Shown piece by piece: positions 1 to 7,948 of a stretch of DNA of 44,844 nt; position 1 is the stretch's first letter; each line of letters starts with the position of its first letter. The position numbers were made by a program, and so were the translations under genes. The DNA is from Fidelibacterota bacterium. Lineage in GTDB: Bacteria; Pseudomonadota; Alphaproteobacteria; Rhodospirillales; Rhodospirillaceae. Location of the stretch: contig CANJLF010000021.1 in the NCBI GenBank assembly GCA_947475295.1, positions 1 through 44,844 on the forward strand, in the 5' to 3' direction. Below the pieces are notes generated by a model, which was not told where the DNA came from, searched no databases, and saw only the letters and a program-made list of their open reading frames with translations.

Positions 1-71
1 CCGTGAGACAGCGGAAAATAAGGCGCGATACGGCGCATCTGCGCCTCTGAAAGCATAAACAGATCGTCCAT
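1..71 (-). CDS. IS5-type transposase, 5' end only (runs off the window)
   Basis: The minus strand from the ATG at 71 encodes 23 residues beginning MDDLFMLSEAQMRRI and continuing APYFPLSHG. This matches the N-terminus I know from IS5-family transposases, where MxDLFxLSEAQMxRI..YFPLSHG is very conserved. A GGAGG ribosome-binding site lies about 7 bases upstream of the ATG. The rest of the gene, including the DDE catalytic domain, is outside the window, so I cannot say whether the element is intact. The family call rests on the N-terminal motif and on the neighbouring terminal-repeat-like sequence. Confidence 0.85.
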   Translation of the reverse strand, partial: MDDLFMLSEAQMRRIAPYFPLSH

Positions 72-149
72 GGCGACACCTCCGTGTGCGTCGCCATTGA
101 ATCAATCGATCACTCAGCTCGCAAGAGATTTAATGGGTCCTGACCCTAG
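1..149 (-). mobile_element. IS5-type insertion sequence, one end
   Basis: The transposase start is preceded by about 75 bases of non-coding DNA that ends in GGGTCAGGACCC (minus strand, about 134-145), typical in position and style for an IS5-group terminal inverted repeat. The repeat is flanked by CTA at 146-148, which also serves as the comF stop codon. A TA target duplication, common for IS427-like members, would fit but cannot be verified without the other end. The exact element boundary is an inference. Confidence 0.65.
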
Positions 150-904
150 CTAAATGCAGCGCCCGACGTAGGCACACGCGCCAACACCAACGCATCTACC
201 GCCGAGGCGCCGGCCATGAGAAGCGTCTTCGCACAAGCGTCGGCGGTGGCGCCGGTGGTCAAAACATCATCGATCAGCAACACGCGCTTGCCCGCAATTT
301 GAGCGGGACGCTGCACAGCGAAAGCTTTGGCGACATTGCGCCGTCGTGCGACGCGGTCGAGCCGCCCCTGGCTGGGCGTAGCTTTGATACGCACGAGGGC
401 ATCGGGCACGGCAGGTTTGCCAGATAATTTAGCCAGCGCATTGGTGAGTAGTGCCGCCTGATTGTAGGTGCGCATGAGCAAACGCCAGCGATGCAAGGGC
501 ACGGGCACGATAACATCGCAGCGCGCGATGAGTTCGGCACCAGCCCGCCGCAGCCAGCGCGCGAGATGCACGGTTGCATCAGTGCGGTCGGCATGTTTGA
601 GTTTCAAAACCAGCGCACGGCTGTCGGCATTGTAGACAAAAGCGGCCCGCGCGCGTTCAAAAGCCGGACGGTCGGTAAGGCAAGCGCCGCAAACGAGATC
701 GCCGATCACAGCGCCTTCAAAGGGAATACCGCAGTGCTCGCAGCACGGCGGGGTGATGAAGGTAAAGCGCGAGAAACAATCGGCGCAGAGACTGCCGGGC
801 CTGTCTACCACCGCATTGCAGTTCAGGCATTGCGGCGGCAACAGCGAGTCCAGAAACAATCGCGCAGTGGTTCTGGCTATGTGCGCGGCAGTGGCGAGTG
901 GCAT
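146..904 (-). CDS. comF: ComF family protein (phosphoribosyltransferase-like, double zinc ribbon)
   Basis: This 252-residue protein has the ComF layout. An N-terminal double zinc ribbon carries CLNC, CADC, CEHC and CGAC pairs in roughly the first 75 residues. A phosphoribosyltransferase-like domain follows, with the PRPP-binding motif VLLIDDVLTTGAT near the C-terminus. ComF proteins are linked to DNA uptake and single-stranded DNA handling in competent bacteria; in alphaproteobacteria the role is mostly unproven. I chose the ATG at 904 because AGGAG lies just upstream and the longer reading frame overlaps the divergent methyltransferase gene. The stop codon sits at the junction with the IS5-type element, so the last few residues may have been changed by the insertion. 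The catalytic and zinc motifs are complete. Confidence 0.9.
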   Translation of the reverse strand: MPLATAAHIARTTARLFLDSLLPPQCLNCNAVVDRPGSLCADCFSRFTFITPPCCEHCGIPFEGAVIGDLVCGACLTDRPAFERARAAFVYNADSRALVLKLKHADRTDATVHLARWLRRAGAELIARCDVIVPVPLHRWRLLMRTYNQAALLTNALAKLSGKPAVPDALVRIKATPSQGRLDRVARRRNVAKAFAVQRPAQIAGKRVLLIDDVLTTGATADACAKTLLMAGASAVDALVLARVPTSGAAFS

Positions 905-954
905 GACTCTCTCTCCTGCTTCAAAGAGCCTGCTGAAAGTGCCATAAGAAGACC

Positions 955-1893
955 ATGGCGGACAATATGCAGGTGTTTGACCGGGACTTAGTGCGGCGGC
1001 GGCGCGACCGCGCGGCATCTGGCATAGCTGAGAACGATTTTCTGCTGCGCGAAGCCGCAGTACGGCTGACCGACCGCCTGCTGGACGTGACGCGCGATTT
1101 TCCCATGGCCTTGGATCTGGGTTGCCATACCGGACAGATCGCCCAGGCTCTTGGATCGTCGCCGAAGATCGTCACCCTGATCCAATCGGACTTTTCTCCC
1201 GGCATGGCGAAACTCGCCCGCCGCACCACCGGACGCGCGACGATCATCGCCGATGAAGAAATGCTGCCCATCGCCGACGGCGCGCTTGATTTGGTGCTCA
1301 GCAATCTCTCGCTGCATTGGGTCAACGATCTGCCGGGCACCCTCGCCCAAATCCGGTGCAGCCTTAAACCCGACGGCCTATTCCTCGCAACCATGTTCGG
1401 CGGCGAGACTCTGCGCGAACTGCGCACGGCACTTTTGGAAGCCGAAGCCGAAACCACCGGCGGCGTCGCGCCGCGCGTGTCGCCCTTCACCGATGTGCGT
1501 GATGCCGGCAACTTGCTGACGCGGGCGGGCTTTGCCCTGCCGGTCGTGGATGCCGACACCATCACCGTGACCTACGGCGATATGTTCAAGCTCATGGGCG
1601 ACTTGCGAGCCATGGCCGAGACCAACGCCGTGCTTGAGCGCCGAAAAATTCCCACGCGCCGCGAGACTTTCCTCAGGGCCGCCGAAATCTACCGTGAACA
1701 TTTCAGCGATAGCCGCGGCCGTCTGACGGCGACATTCCAGGTCCTGACCTTGACGGCCTGGGCGCCGCACGCCTCGCAGCAGAAACCGCTTCGTCCCGGC
1801 AGCGCCACGGCACGCCTCGCCGATGTCTTGAAAACCCAGGAAGTCGAACTGGGCGACACAACAGGACTTCCGAAAGACAAGAAATCGCGATGA
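955..1893 (+). CDS. Class I SAM-dependent methyltransferase, BioC/NDUFAF5-like
   Basis: The 312-residue protein has a Rossmann-type methyltransferase domain. Motif I is ALDLGCHTGQIAQAL (about residues 52-66), an acidic QSDFSPGMA strand end follows, and LDLVLSNLSLHWVNDLPG is the motif IV/post region. The N-terminal FDRDLVRRRRDRAA is characteristic of the alphaproteobacterial and mitochondrial NDUFAF5 group (human NDUFAF5 hydroxylates an arginine of a complex I subunit) and of BioC-like proteins. The substrate cannot be read from the sequence. It is divergent from comF, with 50 bases between starts, and overlaps sfsA by four bases (ATGA), so translation is probably coupled. An internal ATG at 967 is an alternative start. 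Confidence 0.85.
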   Translation: MADNMQVFDRDLVRRRRDRAASGIAENDFLLREAAVRLTDRLLDVTRDFPMALDLGCHTGQIAQALGSSPKIVTLIQSDFSPGMAKLARRTTGRATIIADEEMLPIADGALDLVLSNLSLHWVNDLPGTLAQIRCSLKPDGLFLATMFGGETLRELRTALLEAEAETTGGVAPRVSPFTDVRDAGNLLTRAGFALPVVDADTITVTYGDMFKLMGDLRAMAETNAVLERRKIPTRRETFLRAAEIYREHFSDSRGRLTATFQVLTLTAWAPHASQQKPLRPGSATARLADVLKTQEVELGDTTGLPKDKKSR

Positions 1894-2621
1894 AGTTTCC
1901 TTCTCCCTTGATCGAAGGCGTGCTCGTCAACCGCTACAAAAGATTCTTCGCCGACGTGCGTTTGCCGACGGGCGAAGTCGTGACGGCGCACTGCGCCAAC
2001 TCCGGTTCCATGCTGTCGGTGAAGGAGCCCGGCGCGCGCGTATGGCTGTCGCCCGCTGCCAACCCCGAACGCAAGCTGCGCTACACCTGGGAAATCATCG
2101 AGATCGCCGGCGGCCTGGTGGGCATCAACACGGCCCACCCCAATCTCCTGGTGGCCGAGGCCATCGCCGCCGGGCAGATCGCTGAGCTGAAGGGCTATGC
2201 GTCCCTCAAGCGGGAGCAGAAATACGGCAAGAACTCGCGCATCGATATTCTGCTGGAAAGCCCCGGCCCAAACGATCCAGAGAGGCCGCCCTGTTACGTC
2301 GAGGTCAAAAACGTCACCCTGAAACGGGTGCTTGAGCCCGACCACCCCGCCGAATTTCCCGATTCGGTCACCGACCGAGGCGCCAAGCACTTGATAGAAA
2401 TGACGGATATGGTCAAAGCCGGGGCCCGGGCGGTGATGGTTTATCTTGTCCAGCGCGGCGATTGCCGGCGGTTTACGGTCGCCGGCGATCTCGATCCCGC
2501 CTACGCCAAAGGATTAACAGCCGCCATGGCCGAGGGGGTAGAGGCGGTCTGTTATGGTTGTGAGGTGACCCTCGATGGTATAACCATCGCCAAGCCGTTG
2601 ACGATGGATTTACCTAAATAA
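1890..2621 (+). CDS. sfsA: DNA/RNA nuclease SfsA (sugar fermentation stimulation protein)
   Basis: The 243-residue protein matches SfsA over its full length. The start KFPSPLIEGVLVNRYKRFFA, the GEVVTAHCANSGSML segment, and the C-terminal nuclease-like core with YVEVKNVTL and FPDSVTDRGAKH are all present. SfsA proteins have an N-terminal OB fold and a PD-(D/E)XK-like domain. The E. coli protein was first noted for stimulating maltose metabolism and binding DNA, and nuclease activity has been proposed. The start overlaps the preceding stop (ATGA), placing it in an operon with the methyltransferase. Nothing in the sequence is abnormal. Confidence 0.95.
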   Translation: MKFPSPLIEGVLVNRYKRFFADVRLPTGEVVTAHCANSGSMLSVKEPGARVWLSPAANPERKLRYTWEIIEIAGGLVGINTAHPNLLVAEAIAAGQIAELKGYASLKREQKYGKNSRIDILLESPGPNDPERPPCYVEVKNVTLKRVLEPDHPAEFPDSVTDRGAKHLIEMTDMVKAGARAVMVYLVQRGDCRRFTVAGDLDPAYAKGLTAAMAEGVEAVCYGCEVTLDGITIAKPLTMDLPK

Positions 2622-2670
2622 GACCATAAGTAAGAGCCTAGTACCTGACACAGCATTTGAAAAATTGGCG

Positions 2671-3492
2671 ATGAGAGAAGCAGCTTTAAAACGTCCCCGC
2701 GATGTCGAGATCCACGGCCCCGAAGCCTTTGTCGCCATGCGCAAGGCCGGACGGCTGACCGCAGAGATGCTGGATTACATCGCGCCGTTTGTGCAGCCGG
2801 GCGTCACCACCGGCGAAATTGACCGCCTCTGCCTTGAGTTCCATAAAGCCCACAACGCCATTCCCGGGCCTCTGAACTATCGCGGCTTCCCGAAATCCAT
2901 CTGCACGTCGATCAACCATGTGGTCTGCCACGGCATTCCCGGCGACCGCCTCTTGAAGGACGGCGACATCGTCAACATCGACGTCTCGCCGATTGTCGAC
3001 GGCTGGTTCGGCGATTCAAGCCGCATGTTCTTCGTGGGCGACGTAAAGATCAAAGCCCGCAAGCTGGTGGAAGTCACCTACGAAGCCATGATGCGCGGTA
3101 TCGCCTCCGTGAAGCCGGGCGCCACTTTGGGCGATGTCGGTTACGCTATTCAAAGCTTCGCCGAGAGCCACCGCTTTTCGGTGGTGCGCGATTTCTGCGG
3201 CCACGGCATCGGGCGCGTGTTCCACCAGTCGCCCAACGTCATGCACTTCGGCGAACCGGGCGAAGGCATGATCCTGGAAGCCGGCATGATCTTCACCATC
3301 GAGCCGATGATCAACGCCGGCCGCTACGAGACCAAAATCCTCGACGACGGCTGGACGGCCGTGACCCGTGACAAGTCGCTCTCGGCCCAGTTCGAACATA
3401 CGGTGGGCGTGACCGAGACGGGTGTGGAGATTTTCACGACCTCGCCCAAGGGTTACAATTGTCCGCCCTATAACTCTCCCAGCGCGGAATAA
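2671..3492 (+). CDS. map: Type I methionine aminopeptidase
   Basis: The enzyme removes the N-terminal methionine from nascent proteins in the cytosol. The 273-residue protein shows the pita-bread fold residues. The substrate-gating His is at 87 (VVCHGIP). The metal ligands are Asp104 (NIDVSP), Asp115 (GDSSRMF), His178 (GHGIGR), Glu211 (FTIEP) and Glu242 (QFEHTV). I start at the ATG at 2671. A TTG two codons upstream (2665) is possible, but neither has a convincing ribosome-binding site. It lies 50 bases after sfsA, probably in the same transcription unit. It is convergent with the NHL protein gene, only 10 bases away. Confidence 0.96.
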   Translation: MREAALKRPRDVEIHGPEAFVAMRKAGRLTAEMLDYIAPFVQPGVTTGEIDRLCLEFHKAHNAIPGPLNYRGFPKSICTSINHVVCHGIPGDRLLKDGDIVNIDVSPIVDGWFGDSSRMFFVGDVKIKARKLVEVTYEAMMRGIASVKPGATLGDVGYAIQSFAESHRFSVVRDFCGHGIGRVFHQSPNVMHFGEPGEGMILEAGMIFTIEPMINAGRYETKILDDGWTAVTRDKSLSAQFEHTVGVTETGVEIFTTSPKGYNCPPYNSPSAE

Positions 3493-3502
3493 ACGCCGAT
3501 CC

Positions 3503-4561
3503 CTATTTGGTGAAGCGTTCGAGTTCCCGCCGACGCACGACCGCGCCCAACAGCGCCCCATTGTAGAAGCTGATCGCCTCCGCGCCGCTTGGATCGTTGG
3601 TGGTGGCCTCGGTATCGGGAATGAAGGCCGTGATCTCGCCGGTCGTGGCACTGCCGATCCGTATACCCTTTTTCCAACCTGGATTGCGATCACCGCCGGA
3701 TTCGGAATCGGTCACATACATCGTGCCGTCCTTGGCGATCATGATGCCGCTGGGCCGGCCCCACTGCTTCCATACCGCGATCAGGCCGCCGTCCTGGTCG
3801 AACACCGAGATGCGGTTGTTGCCCCGGTCACAGACAAACAAATGCTCTTGTGCATCGAAGGCAAGGCAATGGGGGATTTTCACCTGGCCCGGCGCGGTAC
3901 CGCCGGTGACGATGGTCTTGATGAAAGCGCCGTCTTTGGTGAACTTGCTGATGCGGTTGGCGATCTCGCCGTCATGGCCTTCGGCGATAAAGATCTCGCC
4001 CTTGCTATTGATGATGACTGCGGTGGGTTGAGTGAAAAGCCCCTTATCCGGTGTGCCGGCGACGCCTGCGCGCCCCAGCGCCATCAGCTGTTTTCCACCC
4101 TTGTCGTATTTCAGAACCTGGCTGCCTAGACCGGGCGGTGTTCCGCCGGTGGTGGTTCCGGCGCCCGCGGCGTCGGTGAACCAGATGTCGCCGTTGGACT
4201 CCATGAAGTAGCCGTGGGGAAAAGCGAACAGGCCAACGCCCCAGGTCTTCACGACCTGACCGCTCGCATTAAAAACCAGAACCGGCGGCTCTTTGCGGCC
4301 AACGCAGGAATTCTCGAAACAGCGGTGCGACACGTAGAGCAAGCCATCGGGACCCGGCAGCGCTCCGACCACCGCGCCCCATGGCATGCCGGCGGGCAGC
4401 TTGGCCCAATCGATGGTGCGCGCCGGATAGGGATTAGGAAGGCCGTCGCCCACAGGCTTTGGGTTGGCCTCGCCTTGCCGGATGGTCTGGGCAAAAGACC
4501 CGGCGCCGAAGAACATGAATACGGCAGCAAATGTAATGCGTGCGAATACAGGAATAGCCAT
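3503..4561 (-). CDS. Exported NHL-repeat beta-propeller protein
   Basis: The 352-residue protein begins with a signal peptide (hydrophobic stretch to about residue 23, cleavage near GSFA-QT). The rest forms repeated NHL-type blades, for example FPHGYFMESNGDIWFTDA, QPTAVIINSKGEIFIAEG, IPHCLAFDAQEHLFVCDR and RPSGIMIAKDGTMYVTDS. Such six-bladed propellers bind ligands or partners; some relatives act as peptidyl-alpha-hydroxyglycine amidating lyases, but I see no proof of that activity here. It is divergent from the cytochrome c gene with about 100 bases between starts, and a second NHL protein lies at 7949. The likely location is the periplasm. The function is not known. Confidence 0.85.
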   Translation of the reverse strand: MAIPVFARITFAAVFMFFGAGSFAQTIRQGEANPKPVGDGLPNPYPARTIDWAKLPAGMPWGAVVGALPGPDGLLYVSHRCFENSCVGRKEPPVLVFNASGQVVKTWGVGLFAFPHGYFMESNGDIWFTDAAGAGTTTGGTPPGLGSQVLKYDKGGKQLMALGRAGVAGTPDKGLFTQPTAVIINSKGEIFIAEGHDGEIANRISKFTKDGAFIKTIVTGGTAPGQVKIPHCLAFDAQEHLFVCDRGNNRISVFDQDGGLIAVWKQWGRPSGIMIAKDGTMYVTDSESGGDRNPGWKKGIRIGSATTGEITAFIPDTEATTNDPSGAEAISFYNGALLGAVVRRRELERFTK

Positions 4562-4662
4562 GGCGTCCCCCCAGATTTAGGCGGGCTCCAGGATATCATA
4601 GCGGTCGCCCCGGCAGGCTATTTGATGTAGCCTGATGCGCGTTTTTTGTGTTGGGGGGAGCT

Positions 4663-5685
4663 ATGAAGAAGCTAGTCGCAGTCGCGCTTGTTGCGGGATT
4701 TGCTGCGTGGTCAGCGTCGCAAACGGTTGTTCTCAGCGCTGATGATGGACCACCGCCATGGGCCTGGGGATTTACGACACCGATGCCCGCAAACACGCCG
4801 CCCCCCACTGCCGCGCCTGCAACGCCCGCACCCGCTCCGGACCCGACGCTGCACAAAATTCCGGGCTCCAAGTTCTCTTTCACGACGGCGCAGATCAACA
4901 GCCGCACAGCCCCTGCGGACTGGATTCCCGAAGATCATCCGGTCATGCCCGACATCGTCGCACATGGCCGCGAGGCAGCGGATCCGCAAATTTATGCCTG
5001 CGCCCTGTGCCATATGCCCAACGGTAAGGGCCGTCCGGAAAACGCCGCCGTCACCGGATTGACCTATGAGTACATCATGCAGCAGCTGATGGACTTCAAG
5101 AACGGTCACCGCAAGACGTCGGACAACCGGAAAACCAATACCGCGCTCATGGAAGGCTTTGCCAAGTCCATGACACGCGAGGAAATGGAGGCCTCCGCCA
5201 AATACTTCGCATCGATTCCGGCGACGCCGTGGATCAAAGTAATGGAAAGCCAAACCGTGCCCAAGACCTTCACGCGCGGCGGTGTCTTCTTTGCCATCAC
5301 CGGGCCACAAGCCGGCTCGGAGCCCCTGGGCAACCGCATTATCGAAACCCCGATTAGCGAAGAGGCCTTCGAAACGCGCAATCCGCGCTCCGGCTTTATT
5401 GCCTATGTGCCGGTCGGCAGCCTGAAAAAGGGCGAAGCCTTGGTGAAAACCGGCGGCGGCAAGGTGACCGCTTGCACGACCTGTCACGGCTTGGACTTAC
5501 GCGGCTTAGGGCCTGTGCCGCGCCTTGCGGGACGTTCGCCCAGCTACCTTGCGCGCCAGCTTTATGACATGCAGCAGGGTAATCGTTCTGGGGCATGGAC
5601 GCCGCTTATGGCTTCGGTCGTCGCCGCTATGACCCCCGATGACATGCTAGAAGTTTCCGCATATTTGGCGTCGCTGACACCATAG
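4663..5685 (+). CDS. Two-haem c-type cytochrome, periplasmic
   Basis: The 340-residue protein has an N-terminal signal peptide, a proline/alanine-rich linker (about residues 43-65) and two haem-binding CXXCH motifs: CALCH in the first half and CTTCH in the second. The spacing, with one cytochrome c domain in each half and ...YIMQQLMDFKNG / YLARQLYDMQQG after each haem, is like cytochrome c4-type diheme proteins. It would carry electrons in the periplasm. I start at ATG 4663, which has GGGGGAG five bases upstream, rather than GTG 4648. The neighbours (NHL proteins and a Tat-exported enolase-like protein) suggest a role in a periplasmic oxidation pathway, which is an inference. Confidence 0.88.
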   Translation: MKKLVAVALVAGFAAWSASQTVVLSADDGPPPWAWGFTTPMPANTPPPTAAPATPAPAPDPTLHKIPGSKFSFTTAQINSRTAPADWIPEDHPVMPDIVAHGREAADPQIYACALCHMPNGKGRPENAAVTGLTYEYIMQQLMDFKNGHRKTSDNRKTNTALMEGFAKSMTREEMEASAKYFASIPATPWIKVMESQTVPKTFTRGGVFFAITGPQAGSEPLGNRIIETPISEEAFETRNPRSGFIAYVPVGSLKKGEALVKTGGGKVTACTTCHGLDLRGLGPVPRLAGRSPSYLARQLYDMQQGNRSGAWTPLMASVVAAMTPDDMLEVSAYLASLTP

Positions 5686-5718
5686 CAGATACGCACAACG
5701 ACAACACGCGAGGGGACC

Positions 5719-7161
5719 ATGGAAAAATTGAAACTCCTGAGCCGACGCAACATGATCAAACTCGCCAGCGGTGGTGTCACCGGAGCAGCGGCGCTCAACG
5801 CGCTTCGGCTTGCAGGCGGCGGCGCGCTCGCCAGCTTCGTCGCCGGTTTGCCAGATCCGGTACAGGCTGCGCAGTCGGCGACGCTGAAAGGCGGTATGCC
5901 GCGCCTGAAGATCACCGACATTAAAGTTTTCCTGACGGTGGTCAACAACACGCATATGTGCAACGTCAAGGTCTACACGAGCGAGCCGGGTCTGTATGGC
6001 ATCGGCCACGCCGACCACGCCGAGCGCGTGTGGATCGAGAAGGAATACATTGAAAAATTCCTGAAGCCCGCCGTCGTGGGCCGTTATTGCGACGAAATCG
6101 AAGACATCTGGCAGATGGCCTGGGTCGCGCCTTACTGGCGCAGCAGCGTCGATTCCAATAACGCCATGAGCGCCATCGATAGTGCCCTGTGGGATATTTT
6201 CGGCAAACGCGCGGGCGTGCCGGTCTGCAATTTCTTCGGCGGCAAGGTGCGTCCGAAAATACCGATGTTTGCCAACGTCGGCGGCGCGAGCCTTCAACAG
6301 CAGGAAGAGAACGCACAGAAATTGATTGCCGACGGTTATCAATTCCTGCGCGTCGCCGCCGTGGGAAAAGTCGGCAGACGTCCGGTCGATCCTGCGTTCG
6401 CCAATTTGCGCGGCCAAGGCAACCTGCCGGGCGGCGGCGGGCAAGGCGCGCCCGGGTTTGGCGAGCGCGGTCCGATCTACGTCAACCGTATCAGAGAGGG
6501 CGAGTACATCACGGATCAGGTGGAATCACTCGAGCACTTACGCAACAAGATCGGCTTCAACATCGACATGCTGGCCGAAGCCGACGCCATGATGTCTCCG
6601 GCAAACGGCATTGTGCTTTCCAAAGCTTTGGAACCCTTTCGCCTGTTCTGGCTCGAAGAAGCTTTCGGCTCCGAAGATATCGCCTGGCACGAACAGCTGC
6701 GCCAGGTCAGCGCCACACCCATTGCCTTGGGTGAAGTTTTCGTCAGCCAGCACGAGTGGCTGCCGCTGGTGAACCGCCGTTTGATGGATTTCATGCGCAT
6801 GCATGTTTCGGCCTGCGGCGGCTTGAGCCATGCGCGCAAAGTGGCGGCATTGTGCGAGTTCAACGGCGTCAAAACCTCCTGGCACGGTCCGCCAAACGTC
6901 TCGCCCGTGGGCCACGCGGTCAACATGCATCTCGATCTCGCCCTTCCCAATTTTGGTCTCGGCGAAGGCGCGCCGTTCAATCAGACTCTGCAGGATCTAT
7001 TTCCGGGTATTCCGGAACGCCACAACGGCTTCACGTTCCCGAATGACCGTCCGGGGCTTGGTATCGACATCGACGAAAAAGTCGCGGCCAAACTCGCAGC
7101 GACGACGCCGGGCTCGGATCGCGGTACGCGCTGTTACGACGGTTCACCCTGCAAGCCATAA
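5719..7161 (+). CDS. Enolase-superfamily (mandelate racemase/ManD-RspA-like) protein with Tat signal
   Basis: The 480-residue protein starts with a twin-arginine signal (SRRNMIK followed by a hydrophobic stretch to about residue 50). Then come the capping domain and the barrel of the enolase superfamily. SAIDSALWDIFGKRAGVP is the typical pre-barrel signature. Candidate Mg2+ ligands are Asp283 (NIDML), Glu313 (FWLEE) and Glu339 (ALGEVF), and the C-terminal SWHGPPNVSPVG places a His at 389 as in mannonate dehydratase-like members. The His that follows the first metal ligand in ManD is Leu285 here, so classical mannonate dehydratase activity is doubtful. It probably dehydrates or racemises an acid sugar or related carboxylate in the periplasm. 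It follows the cytochrome gene by 33 bases. Confidence 0.85.
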   Translation: MEKLKLLSRRNMIKLASGGVTGAAALNALRLAGGGALASFVAGLPDPVQAAQSATLKGGMPRLKITDIKVFLTVVNNTHMCNVKVYTSEPGLYGIGHADHAERVWIEKEYIEKFLKPAVVGRYCDEIEDIWQMAWVAPYWRSSVDSNNAMSAIDSALWDIFGKRAGVPVCNFFGGKVRPKIPMFANVGGASLQQQEENAQKLIADGYQFLRVAAVGKVGRRPVDPAFANLRGQGNLPGGGGQGAPGFGERGPIYVNRIREGEYITDQVESLEHLRNKIGFNIDMLAEADAMMSPANGIVLSKALEPFRLFWLEEAFGSEDIAWHEQLRQVSATPIALGEVFVSQHEWLPLVNRRLMDFMRMHVSACGGLSHARKVAALCEFNGVKTSWHGPPNVSPVGHAVNMHLDLALPNFGLGEGAPFNQTLQDLFPGIPERHNGFTFPNDRPGLGIDIDEKVAAKLAATTPGSDRGTRCYDGSPCKP

Positions 7162-7167
7162 AAGGCC

Positions 7168-7890
7168 ATGGGACAAAAGGATTTAGGCGAAGCCTCTGCC
7201 CTCTTCGCGGTGCCGGCCGACAAGCCCGACTATCACGGCCACCGCGACCGCTTGCGCGCGCGGTTTCTGGCTAATGCGGAAAGCCTGCCCGATTATGAGC
7301 TGCTTGAACTCTTGTTGTTCGCGGCAATTCCCCGGCGCGATACCAAGCCCATCGCCAAAGCGCTTCTCAAGCGCTTTGGCAGCTTCGGCGAGGTGATTTC
7401 CGCAAGCCCGGACGATCTTAAAGACATAGAGGGCATCGGCGACAGCGCGGCCGTGGTCCTGAAGGCCGTGCAAGCCGCGGCCCAGCGCCTTCTGCAAACC
7501 AAAGTTAAATCCGGGCCGGTGATTTCAACCTGGAACGATCTCATCGCCTACTGCACGGCGCAGATGGCCTATCAGCCCATCGAGCAATTCCGGGCGCTCT
7601 ATCTCGACCGCAAGAACAAGCTGATTCTCGATGAAGCCCAGCAACAGGGCACCGTCGACCATACGCCGGTCTATCCCCGTGAAGTGGTGAAACGCGCGCT
7701 GGAGCTGAATGCCAGCGCTTTAATAGTCGTGCACAATCATCCAAGCGGCGATCCCAAACCTTCACGCGCCGACATCGAGATGACGCGCAAGATCAAAGAG
7801 GCCGCGGCGGCAGTGAACATCACGCTGCACGACCATGTGATCGTCAGTCGCGGCGGGCACGTGTCGTTCAGAACCGAAGGGCTGATATAG
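7168..7890 (+). CDS. radC: RadC family protein (JAB/MPN domain)
   Basis: The 240-residue protein has the RadC architecture. A helix-hairpin-helix region ([18 protein letters not shown], about residues 90-107) is followed by a JAMM-type metal-binding domain with [20 protein letters not shown], giving the His-x-His...Ser...Asp pattern. Despite its name, a direct role in DNA repair has been questioned; RadC proteins are common near mobile DNA and in competence regulons. It starts six bases after the enolase-like gene, so it is probably co-transcribed with it, an odd functional pairing. The length is normal for the family. Confidence 0.95.
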   Translation: MGQKDLGEASALFAVPADKPDYHGHRDRLRARFLANAESLPDYELLELLLFAAIPRRDTKPIAKALLKRFGSFGEVISASPDDLKDIEGIGDSAAVVLKAVQAAAQRLLQTKVKSGPVISTWNDLIAYCTAQMAYQPIEQFRALYLDRKNKLILDEAQQQGTVDHTPVYPREVVKRALELNASALIVVHNHPSGDPKPSRADIEMTRKIKEAAAAVNITLHDHVIVSRGGHVSFRTEGLI

Positions 7891-7948
7891 CGTTGCGGCG
7901 CATACTGATATATGATGCCCCTCTGCATTGGCATCTCGGGAGGGAACA

